Source: Fasciolopsis buskii (lineage: Eukaryota > Platyhelminthes > Trematoda > Plagiorchiida > Fasciolidae). From it: a DNA stretch of 64,000 bases. The position numbers were made by a program, and so were the translations under genes. This document shows positions 11,801 through 23,663 of the stretch, one piece after another. Position 1 is the stretch's first letter. Every line of letters starts with the position of its first letter. The DNA lies in the NCBI GenBank assembly GCA_008360955.1, contig LUCM01001942.1, positions 95,972-159,971 of the forward strand. The letters run 5' to 3'. Under the pieces are notes generated by a model that did no database searches, had not been told where the DNA came from, and worked only from the letters and a program-made list of their open reading frames with translations.

Positions 11801-13910
11801 TACACAGGAACGACCATCAAAATTTCAACTAATATCGGATGAGACGACAAATTCACAACTAGAACGGCTAGTTATATTGATAATTCTATGCTCATATGAT
11901 GGAAATAGCAGGAGTAATGTCAACTGATTTAGTGTGAGCAAATTATCAGCAGATCACTTGCACCAGTTACCATATTTTGTGTTACTAAGGCCCTCTCATT
12001 ACGATCACAGGCAGTCATCACAGAAGTGAAGAAAACTGCACCACAGACCATGTGGGACTGCTATTATCTTGAAAACCATATCATTACTATTTCTGATTTC
12101 TCGTGAGGTTTGGGAAACTAGTGTGTTCCCTGAAATTCATCGGTCGCAATGTTTGGGCAAATTTCTGAGTCTGCAATATATCAATACTTATACATTTCGC
12201 ATCAGAACAAAAATCTGCTCCTAGGATAAACATTTCAAGTAAAAACTCCATACTGTGAAGTTAACACACGAAAAGAGAAGAAAAGAAATTCTACTGTTGG
12301 GAAACCGACCCCACATACTACTAGCAAGTAGTTGTGAGACATAAAGAGCGGATTAATTTTTGATTGACTGAAATCCATTTGATAATAACGGATTTGTATA
12401 TCACAACCAAGTAAGTAGCATGAGTAAATTCGAAGCAAACGATTCCGGTGGGATGAAATTCAAAGTTCTTTTTAGCCAACAAACTATATTTAGAAAAGTC
12501 CATGTGGGGTATTTTTACTTTCCCAATTCATCTAGTCCTTGTTGCCCTAAAGCAAAATTGCAAACAATGAAATGTTAAGTGCTCCTCTATCGCCAGAATT
12601 AGTTAAAAATCCCAGTTGCACCAATATCCGACTGTAGCAAGGTACTGCGGCAGTTCAAAGACTCCGTGAGGTCAAAATGTTATTCTTTGTTTTCAAGAAT
12701 CTGCAGGTATATCATAGACTATTCACAGCTCCAAGCTCGATTCGATGGAGAATGTCTGAGCTATTCTTATCCGTTTTATACAGATATGAAAGACACAGCA
12801 GACGGCATTGTAGCAAGTAACCAAGCGCGAAAGAGAATAGAAAAAAACGTCGGTCGATATACGATCTCAGATGTGTAGAGGCTTTTCCTAGATACGAATT
12901 AAAAAACTTGTAAACCATAGGCCATTTTTCTGAAACCCCATATTTCAGGATCGGGAATTTTACGGTAAAATTTACTGTCTGCAAGTAATAGGTCGACCAC
13001 AATGTGGGGTTTCTTCAAAGGAGGCAGTCACGTCAGTCCGAAATGGATTTGACTGCAGCCTGAAAAATTCCGGCCCGGAAATTAGGTATCCAGGTCTAAA
13101 CGATGAAAATTCACCAAGGGTTGACCGTTTTCATTTATACTGTTCTGCTGCGTAATGGAAATCCAGGTATTTTAGAAGAAAACCTGAGACCAATTGCGCA
13201 CTGCTGACGGCTTTCGAATACCAGGAACGTATAAACTGTTCTGAAATATGACCAGTTGCTAATTGGATCGGGTTTTTAGGTTTGTTTACCGAACCGAATA
13301 CTTTTTAAGGGATACAAACATGATCGTGCATGAACTAACCACAAGAATATGCGCGCATTTAGAAATCAGTTTGCAGAGTTTGTTTTTCTGGACTGTTCCT
13401 GAGTTTGGCTGCAGAACCTTAAAAGAAAACAAATGAACGAATTGCTTTCCGTACCAACGGGTGACGTGCACTTATTATTCACGCTACTCATTAAGACAAG
13501 GATAATTACAATAGTACTAGACATGTGTTCAACCGGTGTTTACGTGTGCATGTGTGGTGAATAGAAAATTCAATAAAAGAAACTAGCTTGTTGATCTTCA
13601 CGTGACACACCGTCACTTTTTGTTACGAATAGCCAGCTAAATCGAAAAAACAAATAAGTGGTGAAATCAAACCAGTTAATTAACGTATAATGTTCCTCCC
13701 CTGTTCGTTTTTAACAATCGTACGTACAGAACTGCTCCCTTAGTGCTGTTTACAAACCGTGTTGTTTGCGGTGAGGTCGATTGCTTAGGATAACGGTTTC
13801 CAACACTTAGTAAAGTTTTCCGCATAGGACTTAACGGAAGAGTGTTTCCGAATCAAAACAATATCAAAAGTAGCAACAAAAACAACACCAAAAATACCAT
13901 ATGCATTGAT
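11801..13910. other. Unannotated stretch
   Basis: The first hundred bases or so may hold further N-terminal remains of the CR1-like protein, but no motif is clear. The rest shows no gene, RNA or repeat that I can support. Confidence 0.45.
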
Positions 13911-13914
13911 GATG

Positions 13915-14012
13915 CGAACTAGTTTAATGATGATATTTGGGCGATCTAAACGTCAAGCTCATCAACGGGAATTCACGGAAACCGAGAGCCCGAGGTACGG
14001 TCAACATTGATT
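13915..14012 (+). repeat. Dispersed repeat, family E, copy 1
   Basis: About 98 bp that align by eye with 54320-54418. The anchors are GCGATCTAAA, then CAAGCTC, then AAACC, CCCG and CAACA in the same spacing, with roughly 60 of 98 positions alike. It could be an old SINE or a fragment of a larger transposon. Identity and ends are uncertain. Confidence 0.4.
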
Positions 14013-16080
14013 TAAAAATCATCGAGACAACAATAAACCTCAAATAAGATGGGGGGTTTTAAAGTGGTGCACTGGCCTAGGGGAAAAAGCATACTCTGAT
14101 TACGCGTTTAACGCCACTGAAGGGAACAGATATGGATGCAGAAGAAACAAGAGGCTAAAATTATCAAACTCCGGTCGCTTTTAACCTGATGAAACAAATT
14201 CACTCCCTGCGTTCCTTATACTGTGAATGCTGTGTAAACCATACCTCAGTGGATTTCGATCGGTCATTTCGTTTGGTCATTTCGTGAATACAGTATTGCC
14301 TAAGGTAGCAGATGCTCCCTGGGGTATTGCCTGGCCTGTCGAACAACAAAAACAACAACGGAAACAGCAGCAGTATCGTGGCCGTTGCCAGTAAGAGGAT
14401 TATACCAACCCATAGAATTGGACAGGGTCGACTTCAATTTGTGTCTCTAGTTAGTCTTACTATCCTAACTCTATAACTGGAAAAACAGATATCTAATGAT
14501 AATAACTTCCAATCAGTTAGTTTATTGTTTGTCAGAAAACAGAATTGAACAACGTATATTGAAAATCTGCCGATTGTTTGCCAGGTGAAAGTTTGGAGGG
14601 CGCACGAAGTTTTGAAGTAACACTGTTTTGCTGAGGAACAAGCAGTTGTCCGTTGTATTCCATGGTTAGCCACCCGAATGACAATGACCATTTTCCGTCT
14701 GTCGCTGACGTAAATGTCATGATCATGTTTAGGTGACATTTTGCATATGAGTAGAAGAAAGAAATCAGATTAGCAAGTACTGAGTTCTTCCCGAGGCAGA
14801 GTGAAATTTTAACAGAACTGGATAAGTCTACAATGGAATTACTAGCAATGATCATTTAGAGATGGGAACCCAATTTTTAAAGGTCTTCCTTATTCTGTGC
14901 AATGTATAATTGCTCAGACAGTCTGATTATTCCTTCTGAAATAGACAAAGATTGAAAAATCGATAACGGTGACCAAACCAAATAATCAGTTGTTCTAAAA
15001 ATCTGTAGTTATAGCAAACAATGATTTAATAATCGGACCAGGCTACATTAACAAATACATAGGATTTCGATGTGAATAGATGAAAAATCGCGTTGGCAGT
15101 GACCATGGTAACGGAAGTTGGGGAACAAATACTCCTAAAGCACTGATATGACCAGTTGTCTGTGATGTAAATCGTTTATCTCCGCAGGGGAAAAATGTCA
15201 GTGTTTTGTTAGTTAGAACAGAGCTAAAAAGCTTTTCTTTTGGACAAAATCCTTTAGAAACTTCTCAGTTAGCTTTGAGCTCATAGACTGAATGTCAGTA
15301 TTTGCTGGTTTTTTAGATAAACAGCTTCTCATTTATTCCAATGACTTATGTAATGAGAACCAATGATGCCTGACCAAATACTCAGCTCGAAAGGAACAGC
15401 CTATTTAGACGTGTGCTGATATAGAACAAGTATTTTTTATTGCCCATGGATGATGTACCGCAAATGGACCGAATACTAATATTTGTAAATCCTTTATCAT
15501 TAATACCATTGTTTGGGCCACTTATGACTGATGGAACTACTAACAGCTTTACGGTATTTTCGATTTGTCCATTCGTTTATAAGCGTAATCTTTGGATGAC
15601 TTGTCCAGATACTTAAACACTTACCCACCCAGTAAATCTTCATACACGGTGCACGTGGTGTATACGAAGTCAGAGTTTGTCGAAATAGGAAACTGCCTGT
15701 ATTCCTGCCATATTCCGCCTTGGTGGAAAGCACGAATTATTGGTTTCTAATCTCCACAAGATATTGCACATCTTTCTTTAGGAACGGTTCCATTCGAGTT
15801 TTATTCACTTGTTATACTTTTTGGAACTTAAAACATGTGTCATACTCGGTGGCCTCCGCAGTGCACTGTGACCTCATCCGATTAGGTTCTTGAACAACTT
15901 TACGAAGCCTGTCCGAAAAGCATCTTCCAAATGACTCATCAAACGGTGTCAACATCCAACTTACTTCGGAAAATCCTGTAAGTACTCTACTGGTGTTTCA
16001 TCCTTGTCGACAGCTCATATCCATCGAGCCGGAAATGAGGAACGAACCCTGGATAGATGTTTCTGGGTTAAACGTCTCAA
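14013..16080. other. Unannotated stretch
   Basis: There is a short tandem duplication (GGTCATTTCGTTT repeated at about 14262-14285) and an ACAAC-rich patch at about 14340-14370. Minus-strand frames at 14434-14739 and 14532-14855 overlap each other and have no recognised domain. Confidence 0.5.
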
Positions 16081-16084
16081 CCAT

Positions 16085-16190
16085 TAATAACAAGGATAAA
16101 ACAGTTGTATTTTGTTTTCGTTGTTTTCCATAGCTCGTTGGATATTCATGTCGTCTGATGAATCACTGGAAAAGTCACATCAAATCGTCG
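16085..16190 (+). repeat. Short dispersed repeat, family B, copy 2 (partial)
   Basis: Contains GGATAAAACAGTTGTA, TTTTCC, then TCTGATGAATCACTGGAAAAGTCACAT. This matches the 3' half of the copy at 28.8-28.97 kb (GGATAAAACAGTTGTA and CCTGATGAATCACTTGGAAAATCGCAT) almost base for base at both anchors. The tRNA-like head is not clear upstream, so this may be a 5'-truncated or more decayed copy. Confidence 0.55.
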
Positions 16191-18985
16191 AATACTAGTA
16201 AGTATCGAGATGTCTGTCTCGATTCAGAAACTTTGCTTCTTTGGGTGCCCATCTTAAATGTTAGTCTACCGTACTGACCATTTTACTGTAACCATCCAAA
16301 ATTAAAACCGGATTTCAAACAAACTGTCTAAATTTTTAACCCATAAAACTGGTACGCTTTAACCGGTTGCTTTTGTGTCCCATCTTTCACTTATTTGAGT
16401 GACCACTCCAATAGTTCATACGGTTCTGTGGTCCAGTATGCAGCTGGCATAGCTATATGCAAAATTAGTTTCAACTGATGACAATCTAGGAAACCTATCG
16501 TTGACCTTTCAAGGCACTGTGAATTTTTAAGAGTTGAACGATGACTCAGCAACCGCTCCACGAGTTCCGAACGTCTATTCGTCAGGTCTTCTGCTTGTTG
16601 TGACAACCTTTGTGATGTTTGCAATGCTTTCTCCACTATCAAATCACTACGTGTTTTGGAATCCCCTAATCCTCTGGTCTTTTGTTGGTCTTCACAAATT
16701 GCCGGATTGTCTTCCTGATTATGGCTTGTACGTTTTCAAATCGGACTAGCTAAGACAGTTTCGTGTTGCTTCCAATCATATTCCTGCCTCGTTCTTCTTA
16801 CATTTTAATATTTTCATCTCACAGTCCTCTCGCAATCATCCTGTCACTCTGTCTGAGAAAGAATTCAGACTGTTGAATCATGGGGGCTTTTGATCAGCTA
16901 CATACCTTCCGTCTTGTTTGCTGATTTGGTCAACGGCGTGTGTCCCACGCATAAGCTACAATGACTAACCGGCACCAACAATTCTCAAAGTGCCATTCCA
17001 CCATCTACAATGTGGCTTCTCCAAAAGTCGCTGCGACCTTAGAACTGCATTATTTTTTCGTATTACACTTGCCTGAATAGATCACCACAATGCTCAATTA
17101 CACCTTGCCTCGGCCCTGTGCGGCTGAACGCGGATATGCTTACTGACATTCTAGCAGAAAGCCTTCGCTGAGTGGCATTGCATTAATTTCGGCAAATATC
17201 TATTCATTATTGTTATTCCAAGAACGGTGGATTCGTTTTGCACGAGAATCTCGTATGTATCCTTGAGCGCATGAATGGACAATGAGTCTATTTAAGAATC
17301 GCAAGTTGAATCGTGACAGTAAGTGTTTATCGATTCGGCGAAGTCACCGTTCAGAACAAGAGCACAATTCGCCAAGGTAAGGTTGCTTTTGCACGTAGGT
17401 TGCATTGCATGTTCCAAACATTTTACCATCCAACCCTGTGAGAAAAACATGCTTATGACAGTTGAACTTGGTTTATATTTACCCCTGAAATGCAGTTTTC
17501 TGCAAACAAAAATCCGATACGATACATGACTGAATAATGAGACTCGCTCTCGTGGGCCGTGCTTGTGAATTGTGCTTCCTTACTCCTCAAACACAATTGT
17601 GCAAAGCATGATGATGGGGCTTCCAAATGCACATGCAGATTTTGTGTTATTTTCCCTCTGTTTAACGACGAGAAGATACAGTTCAATGCAACGACCAGTC
17701 CACTTGCGACCTTCAATCCACGGTAGGCATCGGAAGCATTCTGATTTGATTAGGGTCGATAGCGAATTGTCACTTTGTTTGGATTGTCACGTCATTGGAG
17801 AACAAGTGTCCAGAGGTATAATTATCAGTTATAGAAAGGCTCCAGTCAAAGAAAAAAACCCGGCTCCATGGACACTTCCGGCTCTTGCTTTTGCGAGCGT
17901 TTGAATTCAAATTACACCATTGAGTAAAGGGAAACTACGATTTCAAAAACCGGGATCGGTGAAGATCGTAAAATTCATATTTGACTTCCGGTTGAGCCGC
18001 GCCGGAATTGCACGGTTAGCAGTAATTTACACCGATTACAGTTAAACAATTACGAGATTTTCCTGAGATAAAATTGCAAGACAATTTTTCCCACTCTGTC
18101 TGTTGCATCGGAAAAATGAATAGTAATGTTTATGCCAATTAGGGGATTTTATGTAGCAATCTCATTTCCAGCATCCTTTCGAACTGTGTCAGAATCATTC
18201 CGATTTAGGTTGAAAATATAAACTCGGTAAGGACCTGCTTCTTGAGAGTTCATCTGCTCACAAACTACAGAAAGTAGGGCAGGTAATCACTGTACCTTTA
18301 AATAAGTGCGCACCAATGTGCCCATGTAGGACGGATTGCGTTTCCAGCCTAAGCAAACGCAATCTCAACAGGTCGGCTGATAGATGCTTTTTGTTAGTTT
18401 TAACAGGATTCGAATAATTCTGAAACTGTTCCGAAACAGTTTGGGAAATGGTGTGGGTATGCACATGAACTGAAATTCGCTAGTTTATTTTGTGACACAG
18501 CTGGCAGATTAGAAGCAAATGAATACTTCCGTTCATTGATGAGCCATATGCTATTCGGATTTTTTACAAGGGTCGCTGAAGCAACAGGCAGTCTTTGTCC
18601 AAGGTTGTCACTGGCTTGTGTTTAGCTTCATAATGCTTCAAATTGAAGGTCGCCCGTTCGGATCTTTTCACCTTAGGATCAACTTCCCCAGTTGGTAGCC
18701 ATCTCTGGGACATAATCTGCTATCTGAAAATGACATAAATCGCAATTTAATCATTGCAATAAATGAAAAGCAAAGGAAATAATTCAAATCTTGCCTGGTA
18801 AACCAAGCCCAATTCGGTACCGAGAACAGAAGATTTCGTGGACCAAACGAATCAAGTAGGACACTTGCCGACTGAAGTTTATGTGTTTCTTTCATTTTTC
18901 CACTTCCTTTATTAATAAGATTACAATATGCATCATTTGTCAGGAAGGGGGTCGCGGCCAACGGAGAGTTGCCAGGTGAGAAAGT
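16191..18985. other. Unannotated stretch
   Basis: No supported gene. Several frames of 60-110 codons on both strands (for example 16391-16642 minus, 17572-17904 plus) show no domain and are in the chance range. Confidence 0.5.
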
Positions 18986-18990
18986 TGCCC

Positions 18991-19060
18991 GACGGTGGAA
19001 GGATTCGCACCCGCGACCTTCGCACCAAAACGTCACGACCTTATCCACGTGGTCACCGCC
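18991..19060 (-). repeat. tRNA-like head of a SINE, family C, copy 1
   Basis: The minus strand can be drawn as a tRNA. The acceptor GGCGGTG (19060-19054) pairs with CACCGTC (18997-18991) with one G-U. A perfect 4-bp D stem CACG/CGTG flanks TGGATAAGGT. The T-loop equivalent is GTGCGAATC, with a partly paired T stem. The anticodon arm pairs poorly and the T-loop has TGC in place of TTC, so this is unlikely to be a working tRNA. A second copy at 35255-35313 has the same acceptor sequence. Downstream on the minus strand both share a CACAAATG- or GACAAATG-like tail, fitting a tRNA-derived SINE. The 144-codon frame overlapping it (18668-19102) is probably incidental. Confidence 0.55.
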
Positions 19061-20139
19061 GGCCTCAACAAATTCATTGAAGTTCGTAGTCAGACATTTC
19101 ACACCTCAAAGTTGATTGATGAGATATGGGAGTGAGAATCTACTTCATAAAGTACATTAGGATACAAATCGGATTCACCCTCCGCTTTGTGATCACGGCA
19201 GAATGACAGTGTAGGAACAAGTTATACGCAAAAGCCGACGATCGTTTGGCTGCGCGGCCCATCAGCTACGCAAAGCCAGCCCTTTCTTGTTCGGTCATCT
19301 TCGCACCACTGTTGGTTTTCTGTCACCGCATTCTTGTTTGAACTTTCGGGATTATGAGGGTAGAAAAATTTTATTTTTTCTCATTCACTCGCAAATGACA
19401 ATTTGCACCAAAAATTTGTGACCCCTGAAAGGACTCGAGATCCATCCACACTCCTAGCGACCATACCAAAGTAAAGCATTCGAACAGGCTTAACCGCCAA
19501 TGGTTGGATTTGATATCCTGAGATTCAGTAAAACAGGATAATTAAGTATTTGGTTACCGTTTATGTACACTTATGAGAATAAATCAGGTTGTGCCGTGCC
19601 ATCATGCATGCAGGATCTCGTTTTATACTCATTTGTTTGAGATCAAATAGCTCGAAAATCACCATGTGTTGATTTTGATGATTTATTGAATTTCGTCAAC
19701 GTTTAGTCAAAAATTACAATGAACCCATTTCGAAGTACACCCAGTTTTCCGCTCTATAGCATTTCCCAGGTATGCAGAAAACAGATGTATTCAAGTAAAT
19801 TAGACACATTCCTACGGTCATGTGCTTTTGTAAGTAGTTTAAAGAATTGCGTGGAATATGTATTGCGATGAAAACAAAAACAGAGGGATCTGCCGAAGTT
19901 TGTTTACTGATAGGCTGTCATTTGTTGTTTATTTTAAACTGACAACTTCCTATTCGTCTCTGCATAACTGCGATTCAAACATATATATGCACAATTACAA
20001 ATATGTCTACAGAAATGGGTTGCGCAAAACCATAATGCATGAGAATTGCTGTCAAAGCTAGGAGAACGGTCCTTATATTCAAAGTAATACTAATCTCTGC
20101 ATGACATAACTCACCATGTGATATTATCGATCAACTGAC
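19061..20139. other. Unannotated stretch
   Basis: No gene recognised. At about 19230-19285 the minus strand has GCGTAGCTGATGG followed by a GGC-CGCGCA-GCC hairpin and AAACGATCGTC. This is reminiscent of, but not, a hammerhead core (see rejected items). Confidence 0.5.
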
Positions 20140-20205
20140 CATTAAGAATCCAAGGAAGCACTGTACAGCTGCTTCATCCAGCTTGTTAGGAATTATCATT
20201 ACCTA
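20140..20205 (+). repeat. Short dispersed repeat, family F, copy 1
   Basis: Contains CAGCTG, a TTCAT stretch and then TGTTAGGAATTATCATTA (20184-20201). The last 18 bases are identical to 28360-28377, and the preceding bases are similar. A weaker third copy lies at 42590-42650. Nature unknown. Confidence 0.5.
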
Positions 20206-23200
20206 AAACTTCTTTGCTAAATCCTTTAAACACGCCACTTAAGCTGTCATGATATATCTAGCAAACCAACATGCCTCGTTTAGGATGACGGCAGAACGTG
20301 AGCAGATTTGCATTTCAAGTCTGCATATTTCCTTCAAGCTTAGTTTCTTGTGCTTAAAATATGATGATTGACTGTTGAAATCAACCACGTTTTCTCTAAG
20401 GCAAGATCACTGGAAACAGTTTTTATAACCGACTGTGTCCGGTATTGTAAAAGATCATCCGTGAAATGTCAGTTATTTTAGCTAACGATCTCACGGTGGT
20501 GGTATCAAGTTGATTAGACGTATTGAAAATATGCGTCTTCTTTCAACAATCCGGAGTTTGGCACTTTCCACATCCCATACTAGCGCATCACTTTTCTGGC
20601 ATTTGTGTGCTTTCCTCCGAGGCAAAATCCGATCGGAGGGCCGCAGCTTCTTTTTCGCGGAGAATTCTTGAGCTGAATGGGACACTGCACGAGCATTGGT
20701 CAACAACGAGGTCATACAATGGTAAACAAAAAGATGAAAACGTATTTGCAGATGCGACATACAGGGAAGGTTACATTCCATAATCAGAACATGTGACAAG
20801 TACCGTTGACCTCCGATTTGCTAAAACATTGGAAGATATGGGAAAATGTGTCTTTCCAGGCGATCGACTGTACCGGTTAAGGGGGCTACATTTCGAAACT
20901 AAACTTGTGATTATCACGCAAAATTATTTCCAATTGTTTTTTGCAATCATCTTTTAAAATGTGACCAAGTTAGAGTTGGACTCAAGGGGACTTTATGCAC
21001 AGTGACAGATTTCCATTTGTCGTTGTTGTTGTCTTAACTGCAACATTTATGACGAATGACCATAGCCACTTGTAATTGGAAAACCGGATAAAACAATTCT
21101 CGTGAAATGGATTGGAGCATTTTGTAACGGTTTGATGTCGCATAATCTTGATCACTTGGAGCAAACTCTTGAGCGTGGTACTTTGGATAGTCAGAAGTTT
21201 CAAAGACCGTCAAACAAATCCTCACAAACTCAGCTAGTGCTTTCAAACAAGCATTTGTCTGTCTCAACATTGCTTCGTGCGTCTTCAAAAGGATAGTAAA
21301 TAAACAAAAATGCATCAAACGCGGTTCATAAGGGGACAAACTAAGTTTACACTGTTTTATTATGAAAGCACTTAAGTAAGTAACATACATCGCTTACGTG
21401 TGATCACGTTTACACTAGTCCTACTTTTGGCCACACCATCCGTTGTGCCTAGGTCCACTAATCGAAACCAGGACTTAGTTTCGAAAATCCCAATCAAATT
21501 CCACATTCCAAAATGTAGATGTTCTACAAAGTATTTTCAAACAAACCAACGTAAAATACAATTTCGAGTGTGAAGAAAACACGTTCGAACAGTGCTCATC
21601 CTAATTCTTTCTGGATTAGACAGCTGAAATTTGTTGTTGTGTATCGCGCGTTGTTGAACATGTCACTAACTGAATGCAATAAACAATTTAACAAAATCAG
21701 CGGTGAACAGGGAATCTTTTGTGGATTATGTGACCCCAGCACTAAAGGATGAAATTAAAATTATTTATTTATTTTGATAAAAAGTGTCGTCTTTTATCGG
21801 AAAGGAATGTTTTCTATCATGTGTCCGAAGAAATAGAAGATTACAACCGACAAGAGAATTACATTTGAATCATTGCGACTATTCTCGGATATTGTTTGTA
21901 GTTGGAAATCACACGGCACTTTGTAATGTAATCCATTCCGGCACACTCCTAATGATTCAAACAGAACTCAAATGCCATCCTACTAGAGGTGCATAAAACT
22001 ACCGGAATGCTTAGACAAAGCAGTTCCCCCTACAGTTTGTATCCTGTGGACAGTCATATTCTATTTGGTTTGTAAATGTTGATGCCGATTAACACGATTA
22101 CTGAGTTTCGGATCACGTTGGATCCTCAATTTTGTACTTTCTAAGTTGTTCACGAAACTCCTAGCAAGACCGTTGTCCTAGTGCCTATGACATCAGGTTG
22201 GTACACATGAGGAGTTTTACTAATTGCAAAACCAGTCTTCTGCTTCCGGAAACACTGTATCCACCTTTGTGTATTCTAAATTTGCTATCTACAACAAACA
22301 AATCGTGGTCGTTTAGCGACTTCTGAACGTACTACTAAAACAGATGGGGCAATGAAATTTTCATGTCTTTCTAATTCCGGCGAAAATCTTGACGAGCAAG
22401 GTCTACAATAACTTGATCGATTACTCGGATTATTTGGCAATTTGATGACGCAATCTATAACCCGTATTATTTGTTAGACTGTCTGATTTGTCGGATGTAC
22501 ACTTGACGGTTCAGCTTCGTGACAACAGCTTGGTTCACTTGTTCAAAACCGCCAATGTAGAGGGGTCTGACGCATCAACTGTAAGCCATGAAAATAGTGA
22601 GCCAAACGTAGCAAAAGTTGTTGTTTTGTCACTTCTTAGATATCACAGAAAATCTGTCTGAAGCAGTTTTACATAATTCCTCCGAGTTGAAATCCATTCT
22701 TGTCAATTTTTGGCACGCACTGAGTACCTTAGTGACTCTGCAATATGAACCTCCGCAGTGTTCCTGCTGTTCATGTTAGATTACGCAGATACCGAGGCAA
22801 TTTGGGACCATATATAACACAGTTGTCCGAATCATGCAGATTCCGAGATGATTGACCTGCGGTTCCGTGTTATTCTAGTTCCATCAGTCCGTTCAGTCAA
22901 ATTCTTTAAACTCCCAGCTTTTGCGCCACAGTCCGGCTAAAGGCCTTACGAGTACGATACACAAAAGGCGCGAACTCATCACCGATGGAATTAGTTGTAG
23001 AAAGTAGTAGAAGTAGTAATTCCATAGCTGGAATTATTTTAAAGATACTGACAGACAATCCTTTCAGTGGCATGGCTATAACTGACCAATATATTAACAG
23101 TAGTAGAAGCCATACTCTGTTCCTAATGTTCAAAACGATAGTTACTGGGAGGCCAAAATTTGTTGCCTTTCCGACAATCAACAAATCGGTTATCCGGTTA

Positions 23201-23610
23201 CTTAAAGTATAAATCGTTAAACTAATAAATTTTACACCCCAGGAAGTTGCACTTTTCACTTTCTCACGCAACCGCGCATTATTACTCAGTCCTATTTTTA
23301 TTTACCCCTCGCTATTTTCCTCACCCTATTCCTCCCGGTACTGACATCACTAGTACCCCTCTAACTGTTCACAGACTAATAATTGTGTATAGTTCAAGTA
23401 CACAAACTGCATCAGCTCACTCGATTTTTATCGACAGCCTAGCAGTAGATCAGGTGACCCGGGACTGGTACGATGCTCCTAGCATTATTCGTCCTGATTT
23501 ACGATAGTTGATTATTACCATCCACTGTACTCTGCCAAACTGACTGGTTGACCGGCTGATCTAATCATTGAGTGGCAATAAGTGTGGACTATATTTGAAT
23601 TCAACACTGT
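20206..23610. other. Unannotated stretch
   Basis: No supported gene. The longest frames (21034-21390 minus, 22906-23271 minus) have no recognisable domain. The latter is rich in hydrophobic residues but lies over a GTAGAAGTAGTA-rich tract. Confidence 0.5.
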
Positions 23611-23617
23611 ACAAGAT

Positions 23618-23657
23618 ATGGATGAAAGCAATTCCATTCCGGATGGGAAGTGTGAAT
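23618..23657 (+). other. Very tentative first-exon candidate
   Basis: An ATG at 23618 opens 13 codons and one extra base, directly followed by GTGAGT at 23658, a strong splice-donor consensus. No downstream exon or protein similarity supports it, so this may be chance. Confidence 0.08.
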
Positions 23658-23663
23658 GTGAGT

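Noticed and set aside
16085..16190. CTGATGAATCACTGGAAAAGTC in family B as a possible hammerhead core
   Set aside because: CTGATGA and GAAA are present but the seven to eight bases between them cannot form stem II, and copies 1 and 4 lose GAAA. The match is probably chance within a conserved repeat end.
18668..19102. 144-codon minus-strand frame, the longest of the window
   Set aside because: It runs through the tRNA-like SINE head and has no domain; its length is within chance expectation for this composition.
19230..19285. Minus-strand GCGTAGCTGATGG, GGC-GCC hairpin, AAACGATCGTC resembling a hammerhead with palindromic stem III
   Set aside because: The last A of CTGATGA is G and the G of GAAA is C, both invariant. 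The sequences either side (GGCTTTGCG and GGCTTTTGCG) are direct repeats and cannot form stem I.
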